From the NCBI GenBank assembly GCA_937976375.1, contig CALJRU010000031.1, positions 1 to 64,000 of the forward strand: a stretch of 64,000 nucleotides of DNA, given 5' to 3'. The DNA is from an uncultured Peptococcaceae bacterium (GTDB taxonomy: Bacteria; Bacillota; Peptococcia; Peptococcales; Peptococcaceae). Position 1 is the stretch's first letter. Every line of letters starts with the position of its first letter. The translations under genes and the position numbers were made by a program. Positions 16,412 to 24,861 of this stretch are shown one piece after another. The notes beneath the pieces were generated by a model. It made no database searches. It was given only the letters and a program-made list of their open reading frames with translations, and was not told the origin of the DNA.

Positions 16412-17425
16412 TTAAACCAAGGCGCCACCAACGACTTCCAGTGTTTCAGGATTGATGATGTGACTCAATCCATCAGCTTCCGTTGCAACAAGCATGCCTT
16501 GTTGAAAACTCAGGCTGCAGGCATTGATCGCAAAATCGAACTTGACCGTTTTCTTGTTGGCAGTGTCGCCAATCTCAGCCACATACAGCACGTTTGGATC
16601 AACATCCCATGGGCCCTGGTCGGTACCATCCGTATAATAAATTTTGCCATCAGCGATGGTGTAATCACTCTTATAAGGAATAACACCCACATAAGTCATA
16701 TCTGTTTGGCCAGCAGCAGCAAATGGCGTCATAAGAACGGTCTTTTCAGTACCACCCATCAATCCCATGCGACCAATTGTGATCGTTAGCTGGTCATCAA
16801 TCAACTTTGCTTCGCCCACATAGAGGCTTTCAGCATTCGCTGTGCTAAAATGCTCCTTCGGCAATGCAAGATTGAAGGTCTGACCTGTTTTCTCATTATT
16901 GGCCACAACGAAAACCTGATCCCCAGTGCCTTGCTTATTTAACGCAAATTGCCAATCATCCAGTGATGGCGCAGTTGCTGCAGGATCTTTTACAGTCACC
17001 TGAACGGTGCGGCTGTCATTGTCCCAATTGACATCAGCAAACGATTCTGCCAATGCACGCACTGGCACATAGGCACGCCCTTCGGCACTGATGGTCATTG
17101 GCTCATCGAGATTGACGGTTGCACCATTGATGGTGCAGGTATTTTGACCATTCACAAATTGAGCCTTCAATTGAAGTGCATCGTTAGTCACTGTAACCGC
17201 TCCATTGTCATAATCAACGCTGCAGCCAGCCAGTTCACCAAGCAAGCGAATCGGCAACATGGTGCGTCCATTATCAGAGATGTATGGTGTTCCTGTTTCA
17301 GCATTGGACTGAATCGGCACGCCATTGACTTCCAGATGCACGTCGGTAGATGCTGCCTGAATTGGCAATGCACATGCTGCCATCAATACACCACTGATTG
17401 CTAACGTTTTCCAAGTTTTTTTCAT
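16412..17425 (-). CDS. secreted stalk-domain protein, paralog 3
   Basis: The 337-residue product is the first of three tandem copies in the direction of transcription. Signal peptide (about 1-24), stalk domain (about 27-150) and central domain (about 155-335) match paralog 2 closely, including DNGRTMLPIRLL, GRAYVPVRALAESF and the Asp-Pro-Asn motif near the end. It lacks the roughly 45-residue acidic C-terminal tail of paralogs 1 and 2 and stops after ETLEVVGGALV. The start has a GGGAGGGG site nine bases upstream. It has its own terminator, so each paralog is a separate unit. Confidence 0.87.
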   Translation of the reverse strand: MKKTWKTLAISGVLMAACALPIQAASTDVHLEVNGVPIQSNAETGTPYISDNGRTMLPIRLLGELAGCSVDYDNGAVTVTNDALQLKAQFVNGQNTCTINGATVNLDEPMTISAEGRAYVPVRALAESFADVNWDNDSRTVQVTVKDPAATAPSLDDWQFALNKQGTGDQVFVVANNEKTGQTFNLALPKEHFSTANAESLYVGEAKLIDDQLTITIGRMGLMGGTEKTVLMTPFAAAGQTDMTYVGVIPYKSDYTIADGKIYYTDGTDQGPWDVDPNVLYVAEIGDTANKKTVKFDFAINACSLSFQQGMLVATEADGLSHIINPETLEVVGGALV

Positions 17426-17453
17426 AAAAACCCCTCCCGTATAGTCGCAATAT

Positions 17454-17467
17454 TTCTACGATTAGAA
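17454..17467 (-). promoter_or_regulatory. conserved upstream dyad, paralog 3
   Basis: TTCTA-ATCG-TAGAA, a perfect 5-base dyad, begins 29 bases upstream of the start codon. It matches the element before paralog 2. Farther upstream (17529-17566) there is a GATCAAG/CTTGATC long-loop dyad without a T run, for which I have no explanation. Confidence 0.4.
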
Positions 17468-17640
17468 TACATCATTTACAATTTATTCTCCAGTGAATGC
17501 TTTGTATTGCGTCTAAATTGTCATTACTGATCAAGAACCGACGGCAATGTCCCCGAATCCTTGATCGTTAAGCATCAACAAATCTTTTCTAAATGATTTG
17601 CAGCGAGCAATATACCTATGAGAATGAGGCTATTTCTTTC

Positions 17641-17679
17641 AAAAAAAGAAAAACATCTGACGAATGTTCGTCAGATGTT
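17641..17679 (-). terminator. terminator of the DUF4491 gene
   Basis: AACATCTGACGA (17652-17663) pairs perfectly with 17668-17679 around ATGT and is followed on the minus strand by a T-rich tract. Confidence 0.88.
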
Positions 17680-17691
17680 GGCAATCTGTCA

Positions 17692-17985
17692 TTATTTATC
17701 CACGCGTTTTGGATTGGCCGGAAACCAACCACGTGCCACACGTTCTTCCTGTTCTGCCACTTCTTTAATGCCCCAAAGCGCAGAAAATCCAAAAAGTGCA
17801 ATGGCTGCATTGAGGATGGTGTTTTTTACACGCAGCGACAGTGCCACGCAGGCAACGCCAATGGCTGCAAACGCCGGCATGCATACTTTACGACCGAGAT
17901 GGTATTCGCCTTTGATAACGATTGGATGCCATACGCCAATAATGAGGAAGGAAAGCGCACCCAAAATAATTCCCTTAAAATGCAT
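17692..17985 (-). CDS. DUF4491 family membrane protein
   Basis: The 97-residue product starts MHFKGIILGALSFLIIG and carries the family-typical WHPIVIKGEYHLG motif between its first and second membrane spans, with a third hydrophobic stretch (about 60-80) and a basic C-terminus. The function of DUF4491 is not known. The start is ATG 17985, ten bases after AAGGA; longer in-frame starts have no ribosome site. It lies between its own terminator and the ftsZ terminator, so it is a separate unit downstream of the dcw cluster. Confidence 0.8.
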   Translation of the reverse strand: MHFKGIILGALSFLIIGVWHPIVIKGEYHLGRKVCMPAFAAIGVACVALSLRVKNTILNAAIALFGFSALWGIKEVAEQEERVARGWFPANPKRVDK

Positions 17986-18049
17986 GATGTCATGTTCCTT
18001 TCTGCTGCACAAGCTCACCAGTAAGCTTCCAGCAACTGTTACTCTATAC

Positions 18050-18081
18050 AAAAACATCCCGGACCACTATGATCCGGGATG
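18050..18081 (-). terminator. terminator after ftsZ (end of dcw cluster)
   Basis: CATCCCGGA and TCCGGGATG form a perfect 9-pair stem followed by TTTTTG on the minus strand, 13 bases after the ftsZ stop. Confidence 0.9.
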
Positions 18082-18093
18082 AAATCATTGTTC

Positions 18094-19191
18094 TTAGCGA
18101 TTTCTGTTTTTCAGGAAATCTGGAATGCGAACATCATCATAGCCACCGCTGTGACGCTGCTGTGTACGCGCGCTGCTGGTGCTGCGGGTCGTGCTGGTGC
18201 TCTTAGATGGTGCTGCAGGACGGAACACAGGTTCTTCAGGCTGACGAGCAAAGCCAGTAGCGATAACCGTTACCTTGATATCGTCCTTTGCGCCTGGGTC
18301 GTCGATAACACCAAAGATGACATCTGGTTCGCCGCCAGTCGCATCATTGATATAATCAACCGCTTCCTGAGTTTCCATCAGCGTTGGGTTCTGACCAGAA
18401 ATGTTGATCAGCAGAGCGGTCGCACCTTCAATGCTGGTTTCCAAAAGTGGGGAAGAAATGGCTGCCTTAGCTGCTGCCACTGCGCGATCTTCACCTTTAC
18501 CAACACCAACACCCATAAGTGCAGTACCAGTGTTCTGCATAGTAGAGCGAACGTCCGCAAAGTCGAGGTTAATCATTGCATTCTTGGTGATGGTATCAGC
18601 GATACCCTGAACACCTTGACGTAGGATATCATCGGCATATTCGAACGCTTCCTTCATGGTCATTTCCTTGCTGGCGATTTCCAGCAAACGATCGTTTGGA
18701 ATGGTAACAAGGCTGTCAACCTTATCAATGAGTTCTTCAATGCCTTCGAGCGCATTCTTCATACGTTTACGCCCTTCAAATTTGAATGGCTTGGTGACAA
18801 CGCCGATGGTCAAAGCGCCCTGGCTCTTTGCAATCTCTGCAACGACGGATGCTGCACCAGTACCAGTGCCGCCGCCCATACCTGCTGTAACGAATACAAG
18901 ATCGGCGCCTTCGAGCGCTGCTGCCAGTTCTTCGCGGCTTTCTTCGGCTGCTTTCTGACCGATTTCAGGGTTACCGCCAGCACCCAAGCCACGGGTCAGC
19001 TTCACACCAATCTGAATCTTGGTATCAGCGTTAGACTGTGCCAAAACCTGAGCATCAGTATTGGCCACGATAAATTCTACATTGTCTACATTGGTTGCAA
19101 TCATGCGTTCTACAGCGTTTCCGCCGCCGCCGCCCACGCCGATTACTTTGATCACAGCGACGTTATTATTCTTATCATCGAGTTGGAACAT
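18094..19191 (-). CDS. ftsZ: cell division protein FtsZ
   Basis: Tubulin-like GTPase that forms the cytokinetic Z ring. The 365-residue product has the GTPase domain with the phosphate loop GGGTGTGAA and the early GVGGGGGNAV loop, the T7 loop with NLDFADV, a Ser/Thr/Arg-rich linker (about 325-350), and the conserved C-terminal peptide VRIPDFLKNRNR used for FtsA/SepF binding. The start is ATG 19191 after GGAGGG; a GTG at 19206 has no site. It ends the dcw cluster and has its own promoter in the gap after ftsQ. No ftsA is next to it, so SepF or a distant FtsA must anchor the ring. Confidence 0.97.
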   Translation of the reverse strand: MFQLDDKNNNVAVIKVIGVGGGGGNAVERMIATNVDNVEFIVANTDAQVLAQSNADTKIQIGVKLTRGLGAGGNPEIGQKAAEESREELAAALEGADLVFVTAGMGGGTGTGAASVVAEIAKSQGALTIGVVTKPFKFEGRKRMKNALEGIEELIDKVDSLVTIPNDRLLEIASKEMTMKEAFEYADDILRQGVQGIADTITKNAMINLDFADVRSTMQNTGTALMGVGVGKGEDRAVAAAKAAISSPLLETSIEGATALLINISGQNPTLMETQEAVDYINDATGGEPDVIFGVIDDPGAKDDIKVTVIATGFARQPEEPVFRPAAPSKSTSTTRSTSSARTQQRHSGGYDDVRIPDFLKNRNR

Positions 19192-19231
19192 CCACGATCC
19201 CTCCACACAAAATTTCTAGCCTTATTGTATA

Positions 19232-19260
19232 ATAATAACCTATATTGCAAACTCTTGCAA
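19232..19260 (-). promoter_or_regulatory. ftsZ promoter
   Basis: TTGCAA (19255-19260) and TATTAT (19232-19237) on the minus strand are 17 bases apart, about 40 bases before the ftsZ start. This would give ftsZ extra transcription beyond read-through from the dcw cluster. Confidence 0.6.
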
Positions 19261-19310
19261 ATATTTTTCTCTATTTATGTCGTTCTTTCCAGAATTGTAG
19301 CATTTTCTAC

Positions 19311-20771
19311 TTATTCTGTGGTATTATCCGACGTATTTCCATTTGAAGTCGTAGTAGTTTGACTGGACGACGTGTCGTCATCGTTTGCCGCAGCGGTGGT
19401 TTGCCTTTCAGCTGTCGAAGCATCACCATTGTTTTTCGAGGTGCTTGACGTCTTATTGTTGTCTGCTGATGTGGTATCGTTCTCACTCGTCGTGGAATCA
19501 TCCGTGCTGCTCTGATCTTTATTGTCCTCATCTTCATCAAGATATTCAGAAACGTCAATATTGTCATAGCCTTCCAGCACCACAACTGGTGATTTTTCGT
19601 AACGAATATCGATGGCTTCGATCGGCTCTTCAATGATATTGCTGAGGATCACTTGATTCATAATATCATTAAGCGTAGCCATACGAGATTCAATGTTATC
19701 AACATTGCCAATGCGTATCTCAATGCCCTGGCTGGTATATGCCAGAATATTATTACGGTCCTTGATATTGATTTCCTGAATCATCGACAAAAGCTCATCC
19801 GGACATGCATTGACAATCTTTAAGATGTCTGAAAAACGTTCGTTATCCTTAAACGCTTCACCGGGTGATGGCACTTCATCCATTGAAAAGCCGGTAATCA
19901 AAGGCAAGTTCAAGTTTGTCAGCGACTTGGCACTGTTCAACAAAACGCCATCTTTGCTAAACTGCAGATAACTGCCATTGTTGAGCAAAACGCCAGCCGG
20001 CTCACGTTCGGTGATGTTGATCTCGATCCAGTGTGGGAAATGGCGCGTGATTGTTACATCCTGCACATAAGGGTAATAACGAAGCTCTTCTTCGGCCTTG
20101 CTGGTACGATAAAAGAAAAGATTCTGCCCAACTGGATTGCCAGCAATCTCTTCCACCTGTGCTTCACTCATGTTTTTAAGATCATTGACCTGCACATTAT
20201 CAATTTTCATCAACGGCCCCAAAAGAACCACCACTGCTGCAACAATCAACATGATGCTGATGAGCAGCACCTTAAATCCTGTTGGCAGATCGTCATCACT
20301 GGCTTTTGCAGCCGCCCTCCCACCTTTTTTGGCAGATTCTTTTTTCTTTGGCTGCCGCCGCGCTTTCTTCGCTGCACGATTTGAGCGTTGCTTTTCTGCC
20401 TGCAGTGCCTCTTCAAGGCTGATCATTTCTTCGTCATCACTCGTCGCATCAGCCGTCTCTTCTTTACTTGGCAGCATTTCTTCCAGGGTATCTACAACTT
20501 CTCCAATGGTGACATCAGGTATTGGCTTTTCTTTTTGCGCAGCTTGTTCCTGCAGCGTTTTTTTACTGGTGCTTAACAACTGCTCCACGCGAATGGCAAT
20601 CGGATCACTTTCCTCTTCTGCACTTTCTTGCACAGAAACGGCGCTTTCTTCGTGCACCTCACGACGTTTTCGAGCTTCTGCTTCTCGTTCATACTCGAGA
20701 TATTCTTCGGGAATGACAACGTCTTCGCTCTTTATCTTTGGACCTCTGTTCTTATCTCTAAATAATTTCAA
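19311..20771 (-). CDS. ftsQ: cell division protein FtsQ/DivIB with long extensions
   Basis: Bitopic divisome protein that bridges FtsL/FtsB-type proteins and the septal synthase. The 486-residue product has an unusually long, highly charged cytoplasmic region (about 1-165), one membrane span (about 166-187), a POTRA domain (about 188-260) and the beta domain with ITEREPAGVLL (to about 405). A Ser/Thr/Asn/Asp-rich tail of about 70 residues (about 415-486) ends the protein. Typical FtsQ/DivIB proteins are near 260-280 residues. The start is a TTG, ten bases after AAAGG; the only nearby ATG is out of frame and hits a stop. It lies between murC and ftsZ as usual. Confidence 0.9.
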   Translation of the reverse strand: MKLFRDKNRGPKIKSEDVVIPEEYLEYEREAEARKRREVHEESAVSVQESAEEESDPIAIRVEQLLSTSKKTLQEQAAQKEKPIPDVTIGEVVDTLEEMLPSKEETADATSDDEEMISLEEALQAEKQRSNRAAKKARRQPKKKESAKKGGRAAAKASDDDLPTGFKVLLISIMLIVAAVVVLLGPLMKIDNVQVNDLKNMSEAQVEEIAGNPVGQNLFFYRTSKAEEELRYYPYVQDVTITRHFPHWIEINITEREPAGVLLNNGSYLQFSKDGVLLNSAKSLTNLNLPLITGFSMDEVPSPGEAFKDNERFSDILKIVNACPDELLSMIQEINIKDRNNILAYTSQGIEIRIGNVDNIESRMATLNDIMNQVILSNIIEEPIEAIDIRYEKSPVVVLEGYDNIDVSEYLDEDEDNKDQSSTDDSTTSENDTTSADNNKTSSTSKNNGDASTAERQTTAAANDDDTSSSQTTTTSNGNTSDNTTE

Positions 20772-20803
20772 TCGACATCAACCTTTTCTGCGAATGAATC
20801 TTT

Positions 20804-22186
20804 TTACGCGCGACGTTCTTCTAATGCTTTAACGATCAGCGGTGCCTGTTTCCAAATAGAACCTGCACCCAATACGAGCACAAGATCACCAGGCTGTAAG
20901 GTTGAAATAAAGCCACTGGTCAAATATTCATCGTTGACCACCTGCGCGTGTTTTTCAGGATCAATTTGATCCACGATGAGCTGGCTGGACACGCCTTCAA
21001 TTGGTGCTTCCCCAGCTGGGAAGACATCCAAAAGCACCACTTCGTCAGCCTGAGACAAAGCCTGGGCAAAATTTGCAGCCAAGAATTGTGTGCGAGAATA
21101 GCGGTGTGGTTGGAAAATCGCCACGATCCGGCCACCTTCATGCATTGCACGTGCCGCCTCTAATGTTGCAGCGATCTCTGTTGGATGGTGCGCATAATCA
21201 TCATACACCGAAATACCATCCACAGTGCCCTGATGCTGGAAGCGGCGGCGTGCACCTTTGTATTCTTTCAGCACAGCAGCCACCTCATCGAATGTCAGGC
21301 CAACATCCATGCAGGTAACAACAGCTGCTGTTGCGTTGGCAATATTATGTTTGCCTGGAACTTGCAATTCTAAATGTCCCACAAAGCGATCACCATTATA
21401 AATATCTGCTTCATTTTTCATGCCAGATTGATGATGATTTTTGATACGATACTGAGAGCGTTCGTGGAAACCATATGTTTTCATAGGAACTGGACTCTGT
21501 GATGCGATGCCAAAAGATTCATCATTATCCGCACAAAGCAGGCAACGACCCTCTGGATTGGTCTTATTCAAAAATTGTTTGAAGGATTCACGAATTTCAT
21601 TGATGTCTTTATAGTGATCCAGGTGGTCTTCTTCAATATTGGTAATCACAGCGTACCATGGCAGTAAATTGATAAAACTGCCATCGCTTTCATCAGCCTC
21701 AGCAACAAACCACTCGCCTTTTCCGTTTTTGGCGTTGCTGCCAATATCGCTGATCACCCCACCCACTACGATGGTTGGATCCAACCCATTCTTTTCCAGG
21801 CAAAGAGCAATCATCGAAGATGTTGTGGTCTTTCCGTGGGAACCCGCAACACAGATGGCTTTTTGGTTTTCCATCAAATGACCAAGCATTTCCGAACGAT
21901 GGATTACTGGAATCCCTTTGGCTTTTGCTGCCTGATATTCCACGTTGCTTTCCTGAATTGCTGTCGAGCGCACAACCAAATCAATATCGTCTGTAATATT
22001 TTCTGCACGCTGTGGCACATAGATGGTTGCACCACGGCCACGCAGCATCTGTACCTGGTCAGATTCATTCAAATCTGAACCACTGATGGTATAGCCACGC
22101 TCGATCATGACTTCTGCCACAGCGCTCATACCAATGCCGCCAATTCCAATAAAATGAACATGATTAAACTTTTGTTCCTGGCTCAT
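20804..22186 (-). CDS. murC: UDP-N-acetylmuramate-L-alanine ligase
   Basis: Adds L-alanine to UDP-MurNAc, the first peptide step of peptidoglycan precursor synthesis. The 460-residue product has the N-terminal Rossmann domain (HFIGIGGIGMSA), the ATP-binding loop AGSHGKTTT (about 114-122), the EADESDGSF segment with metal-binding acids, and the C-terminal domain with DDYAHHPTE. These motifs are specific for MurC among Mur ligases. GAGGTGG lies before the ATG at 22186. It follows murG by 24 bases and precedes ftsQ, the usual order. Confidence 0.97.
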   Translation of the reverse strand: MSQEQKFNHVHFIGIGGIGMSAVAEVMIERGYTISGSDLNESDQVQMLRGRGATIYVPQRAENITDDIDLVVRSTAIQESNVEYQAAKAKGIPVIHRSEMLGHLMENQKAICVAGSHGKTTTSSMIALCLEKNGLDPTIVVGGVISDIGSNAKNGKGEWFVAEADESDGSFINLLPWYAVITNIEEDHLDHYKDINEIRESFKQFLNKTNPEGRCLLCADNDESFGIASQSPVPMKTYGFHERSQYRIKNHHQSGMKNEADIYNGDRFVGHLELQVPGKHNIANATAAVVTCMDVGLTFDEVAAVLKEYKGARRRFQHQGTVDGISVYDDYAHHPTEIAATLEAARAMHEGGRIVAIFQPHRYSRTQFLAANFAQALSQADEVVLLDVFPAGEAPIEGVSSQLIVDQIDPEKHAQVVNDEYLTSGFISTLQPGDLVLVLGAGSIWKQAPLIVKALEERRA

Positions 22187-22210
22187 TTTGCCACCTCTAT
22201 CCTTCTCACA

Positions 22211-23320
22211 TTATTTTTCAAAACTTTTTACCAGCATCATAATGTCATCCAATGCTGCTGGCTTTGCCAATTCAAACATAGCATCTTTTTTTGCTTGATA
22301 ATATTCGTCATCATTGAGGAAATTATTTAACGCTGCTGTCAATTTTGGCACCGTCAATTCATTATCCAAAATCATCTCGCCAGCACCAGCATCAACCACA
22401 GCTTGTGCATTAAATTGCTGATGGTTGTCACTAGCGTAGGGATATGGCACTAAAATACCAGGCAAGCCACATACAGCGATTTCAGCCAAGAAAGTTGCAC
22501 CAGCACGGCCAACAACAACATCAGCCGCCGCCAATGCATATGGCATATCATGGGTGTATTCAAGAAAGCACAACCGTTCATCGCGCAATACACTGCTGTC
22601 ACTGTCTTTTATGAGCAGGCTTGTTTCCACATAGCCCACCTTACCAGTAATGAAGATGACCTGCACCTCAGGATTAGCCAAAATGCCCGTTAATGCCAAC
22701 GCGCTAACACGGTTAATGGTGCGGGCGCCACGGCTGCCTCCTGTAATCAAAATGGTTTTCTTTTTGGGATCCAGGCCAAATTTTTCACAGCCTTCTTCCT
22801 TGCTCAGCTTACCAATATCATTGCGCACTGGTAAACCTGTAAGCACGGTTTCCTTAGCCTTTACAAAAAATCTCGATGCTTCCGGATAATTGATCATCAC
22901 CTTGTTGACACGCGCTGCCAAAAGGCGGTTGGTCATTCCTGGATAAGCATTTTGTTCATGAATCATCGCAGGAATATGATTCATGCAGGCCATCAATACG
23001 GTCGGTCCACATACAAAACCTCCAGTACCAATAACCAAATCCGGATGAAATTCTTTGATGTATCGGCGTGCCTCCACGACCCCTTTTGAATTAACCAGCA
23101 GGGAGCGCGCCAAAGCCGGCGTCAACTTACGTGGAAGCCCCTGCGCCGATATCGTTTTAAAAGGTATGGAAGTCGTCGGCACAATGCTGTTTTCCAGCCC
23201 ATTGTCACATCCGATATAAAGCACCTCACTGTCCGGCAGCTCAGCCAAAATACGTTCAGCAATGGCCAAGGCCGGATAAATGTGCCCACCGGTTCCACCG
23301 CCGGTAACAATCACTCTCAT
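22211..23320 (-). CDS. murG: lipid I GlcNAc transferase MurG
   Basis: Membrane-associated GT-B glycosyltransferase that makes lipid II from lipid I on the cytoplasmic face. The 369-residue product begins with the N-terminal glycine loop TGGGTGGHIYPALA, has HEQNAYPG for acceptor contact, the second glycine loop GGSRGA, and the UDP-GlcNAc site AGATFLAEI with the later HQQFNA. GGGGGA precedes the ATG at 23320. It lies between ftsW and murC in the dcw cluster. Confidence 0.97.
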   Translation of the reverse strand: MRVIVTGGGTGGHIYPALAIAERILAELPDSEVLYIGCDNGLENSIVPTTSIPFKTISAQGLPRKLTPALARSLLVNSKGVVEARRYIKEFHPDLVIGTGGFVCGPTVLMACMNHIPAMIHEQNAYPGMTNRLLAARVNKVMINYPEASRFFVKAKETVLTGLPVRNDIGKLSKEEGCEKFGLDPKKKTILITGGSRGARTINRVSALALTGILANPEVQVIFITGKVGYVETSLLIKDSDSSVLRDERLCFLEYTHDMPYALAAADVVVGRAGATFLAEIAVCGLPGILVPYPYASDNHQQFNAQAVVDAGAGEMILDNELTVPKLTAALNNFLNDDEYYQAKKDAMFELAKPAALDDIMMLVKSFEK

Positions 23321-23352
23321 ACGTCTTCCCCCATTATATTTTAGTTCGTCTG

Positions 23353-24861
23353 TTATTCTTGTGTTTTGTTTCTTGGCGTTCGTTTTCGCTTCGTCTTATC
23401 CGCATAGCGCGACATGTTTAGTAAGATGCCAATAATCGTTAAAGTGATGACCAAAGAAGTACCGCCATAACTAATCAATGGCAACGTAATCCCTGTAACT
23501 GGGCACACCCCAACGGCAACTGCCATATTGATCAAAGCCTGCACGGTGATAATAGCCGTAGCACCAAAAGCGAGATAGGATTTGAACGGATCTTCAATAC
23601 GCGTCGAAATCCAGAAACCTCGCCACGCAAAAGCCATAAACAAGCCCAACACCAGCAATGCACCAACAATGCCAAATTCCTCGCCAATAACCGAGTAAAT
23701 AAAGTCTGTATGCATGCCTGGAAGATACAGAAGCTTCTGCCCGCTGTTGCCAAGACCTACACCAAACAATCCACCTGAACCAAAGGCATATAAGCTCTGC
23801 ACCAACTGATACGCGGACCCATTTGCTGCGTCGGCGTCAGTTTGGTTGATAAAACCCAGCAAGCGCTGAATGCGGTATGGTTCCATGATGCAGTAAATAG
23901 CAACAACGCCCAAACCTGCACCAATGACACCCATAATCCAACGCTTTGACAGACCAGCAACAATAAACATGGCAAAACAGCCACCGCATATTGCCAGTGC
24001 AGACCCTAAGTCTTCCAAAGCAATGACAGCAAAAGTGGCTATAATCATTAAAAATGTCATGATGCTATTGCGGTCCTTAACAAATTCGTAAGGTCCATTC
24101 TTAATCAGATCAGCTGTGCAAATGACCATCAACGGTTTTGCCATTTCTGACGGCTGAAAGCGAATCCCTGCAATTGTTACCCAACGCGTAGCACCAAGAC
24201 TTTCTTCCCCTGCAAATAAAGTAAACAGCAGTAAGAAGAATACAAAAATCAGTAAAACCGGACCCACCTTCTGAAAAAACTTTGGTTTTAGCATCATAAC
24301 CATAAAGGCAACAATAATCCCCATAACTGCTGAGGCTGTTTGTTTAATAAAATAGCTATACGCGTTGCCATTTTCCAGTAAGGAACGATAACTGCTCGCT
24401 GAAAAAACCATAATCAAACCAATGGCAAGCAAAACAGCCACCACTTCCATAATGAAAAAGTCTGGCGCACCAGCAACCGCATTGCCGTGTACAAACAGCT
24501 TATCCAACATGCCAGGTTCTTTTGGATGCGTTGACTTCTGAGGTTTCTGCTTTCGCTTTTTTGGCTTTGGCGAGACATTTTTCACGCCCTGTGCCTTTGG
24601 CTGCTGCATTTTTGTGGTGCGTTGCCCATTTGCTTCCTGCACCATTTCACGCCGATGCTGTTCCGCGCGTTCTTGTAAACTTGGCCCACGCCGATTTGCC
24701 ATTGACATGGCTTGATGAGAAGATTCCATCATCATTTGCCTTTGACCCACTGTTTGCTTATTCTGCGGTGTACGTCGCGGCTGATTCTTTACTTGAGGCT
24801 TTATTGGTTTTTTTTCAACTAACACCGGGCGTTTCTGCCCATTGTTATTATTTTTCTGCAT
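23353..24861 (-). CDS. ftsW: SEDS glycosyltransferase FtsW with basic N-terminal extension
   Basis: Septal peptidoglycan polymerase of the SEDS family, working with the class B PBP encoded upstream. The 502-residue product starts with an unusual, disordered, Gln/Asn/Lys/Arg-rich region of about 130 residues, then about ten membrane spans. SEDS features are visible: GARRW-like GATRWVTIAG, FQPSEMAK, the loop with GLGNSG and the C-terminal GICPVTGITLPLISYGGTS-type signature (written here as PVTGITLPLISYGG). The start ATG overlaps the murD end by 14 bases with AAGGG close by. FtsW and RodA are hard to tell apart by motif alone; the dcw location decides. Confidence 0.92.
   Translation of the reverse strand: MQKNNNNGQKRPVLVEKKPIKPQVKNQPRRTPQNKQTVGQRQMMMESSHQAMSMANRRGPSLQERAEQHRREMVQEANGQRTTKMQQPKAQGVKNVSPKPKKRKQKPQKSTHPKEPGMLDKLFVHGNAVAGAPDFFIMEVVAVLLAIGLIMVFSASSYRSLLENGNAYSYFIKQTASAVMGIIVAFMVMMLKPKFFQKVGPVLLIFVFFLLLFTLFAGEESLGATRWVTIAGIRFQPSEMAKPLMVICTADLIKNGPYEFVKDRNSIMTFLMIIATFAVIALEDLGSALAICGGCFAMFIVAGLSKRWIMGVIGAGLGVVAIYCIMEPYRIQRLLGFINQTDADAANGSAYQLVQSLYAFGSGGLFGVGLGNSGQKLLYLPGMHTDFIYSVIGEEFGIVGALLVLGLFMAFAWRGFWISTRIEDPFKSYLAFGATAIITVQALINMAVAVGVCPVTGITLPLISYGGTSLVITLTIIGILLNMSRYADKTKRKRTPRNKTQE

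Noticed and set aside
17529..17566. GATCAAG/CTTGATC dyad as a terminator or RNA gene
   Set aside because: The loop is long, no T run follows, and the inner pairing is poor. I leave it unexplained.
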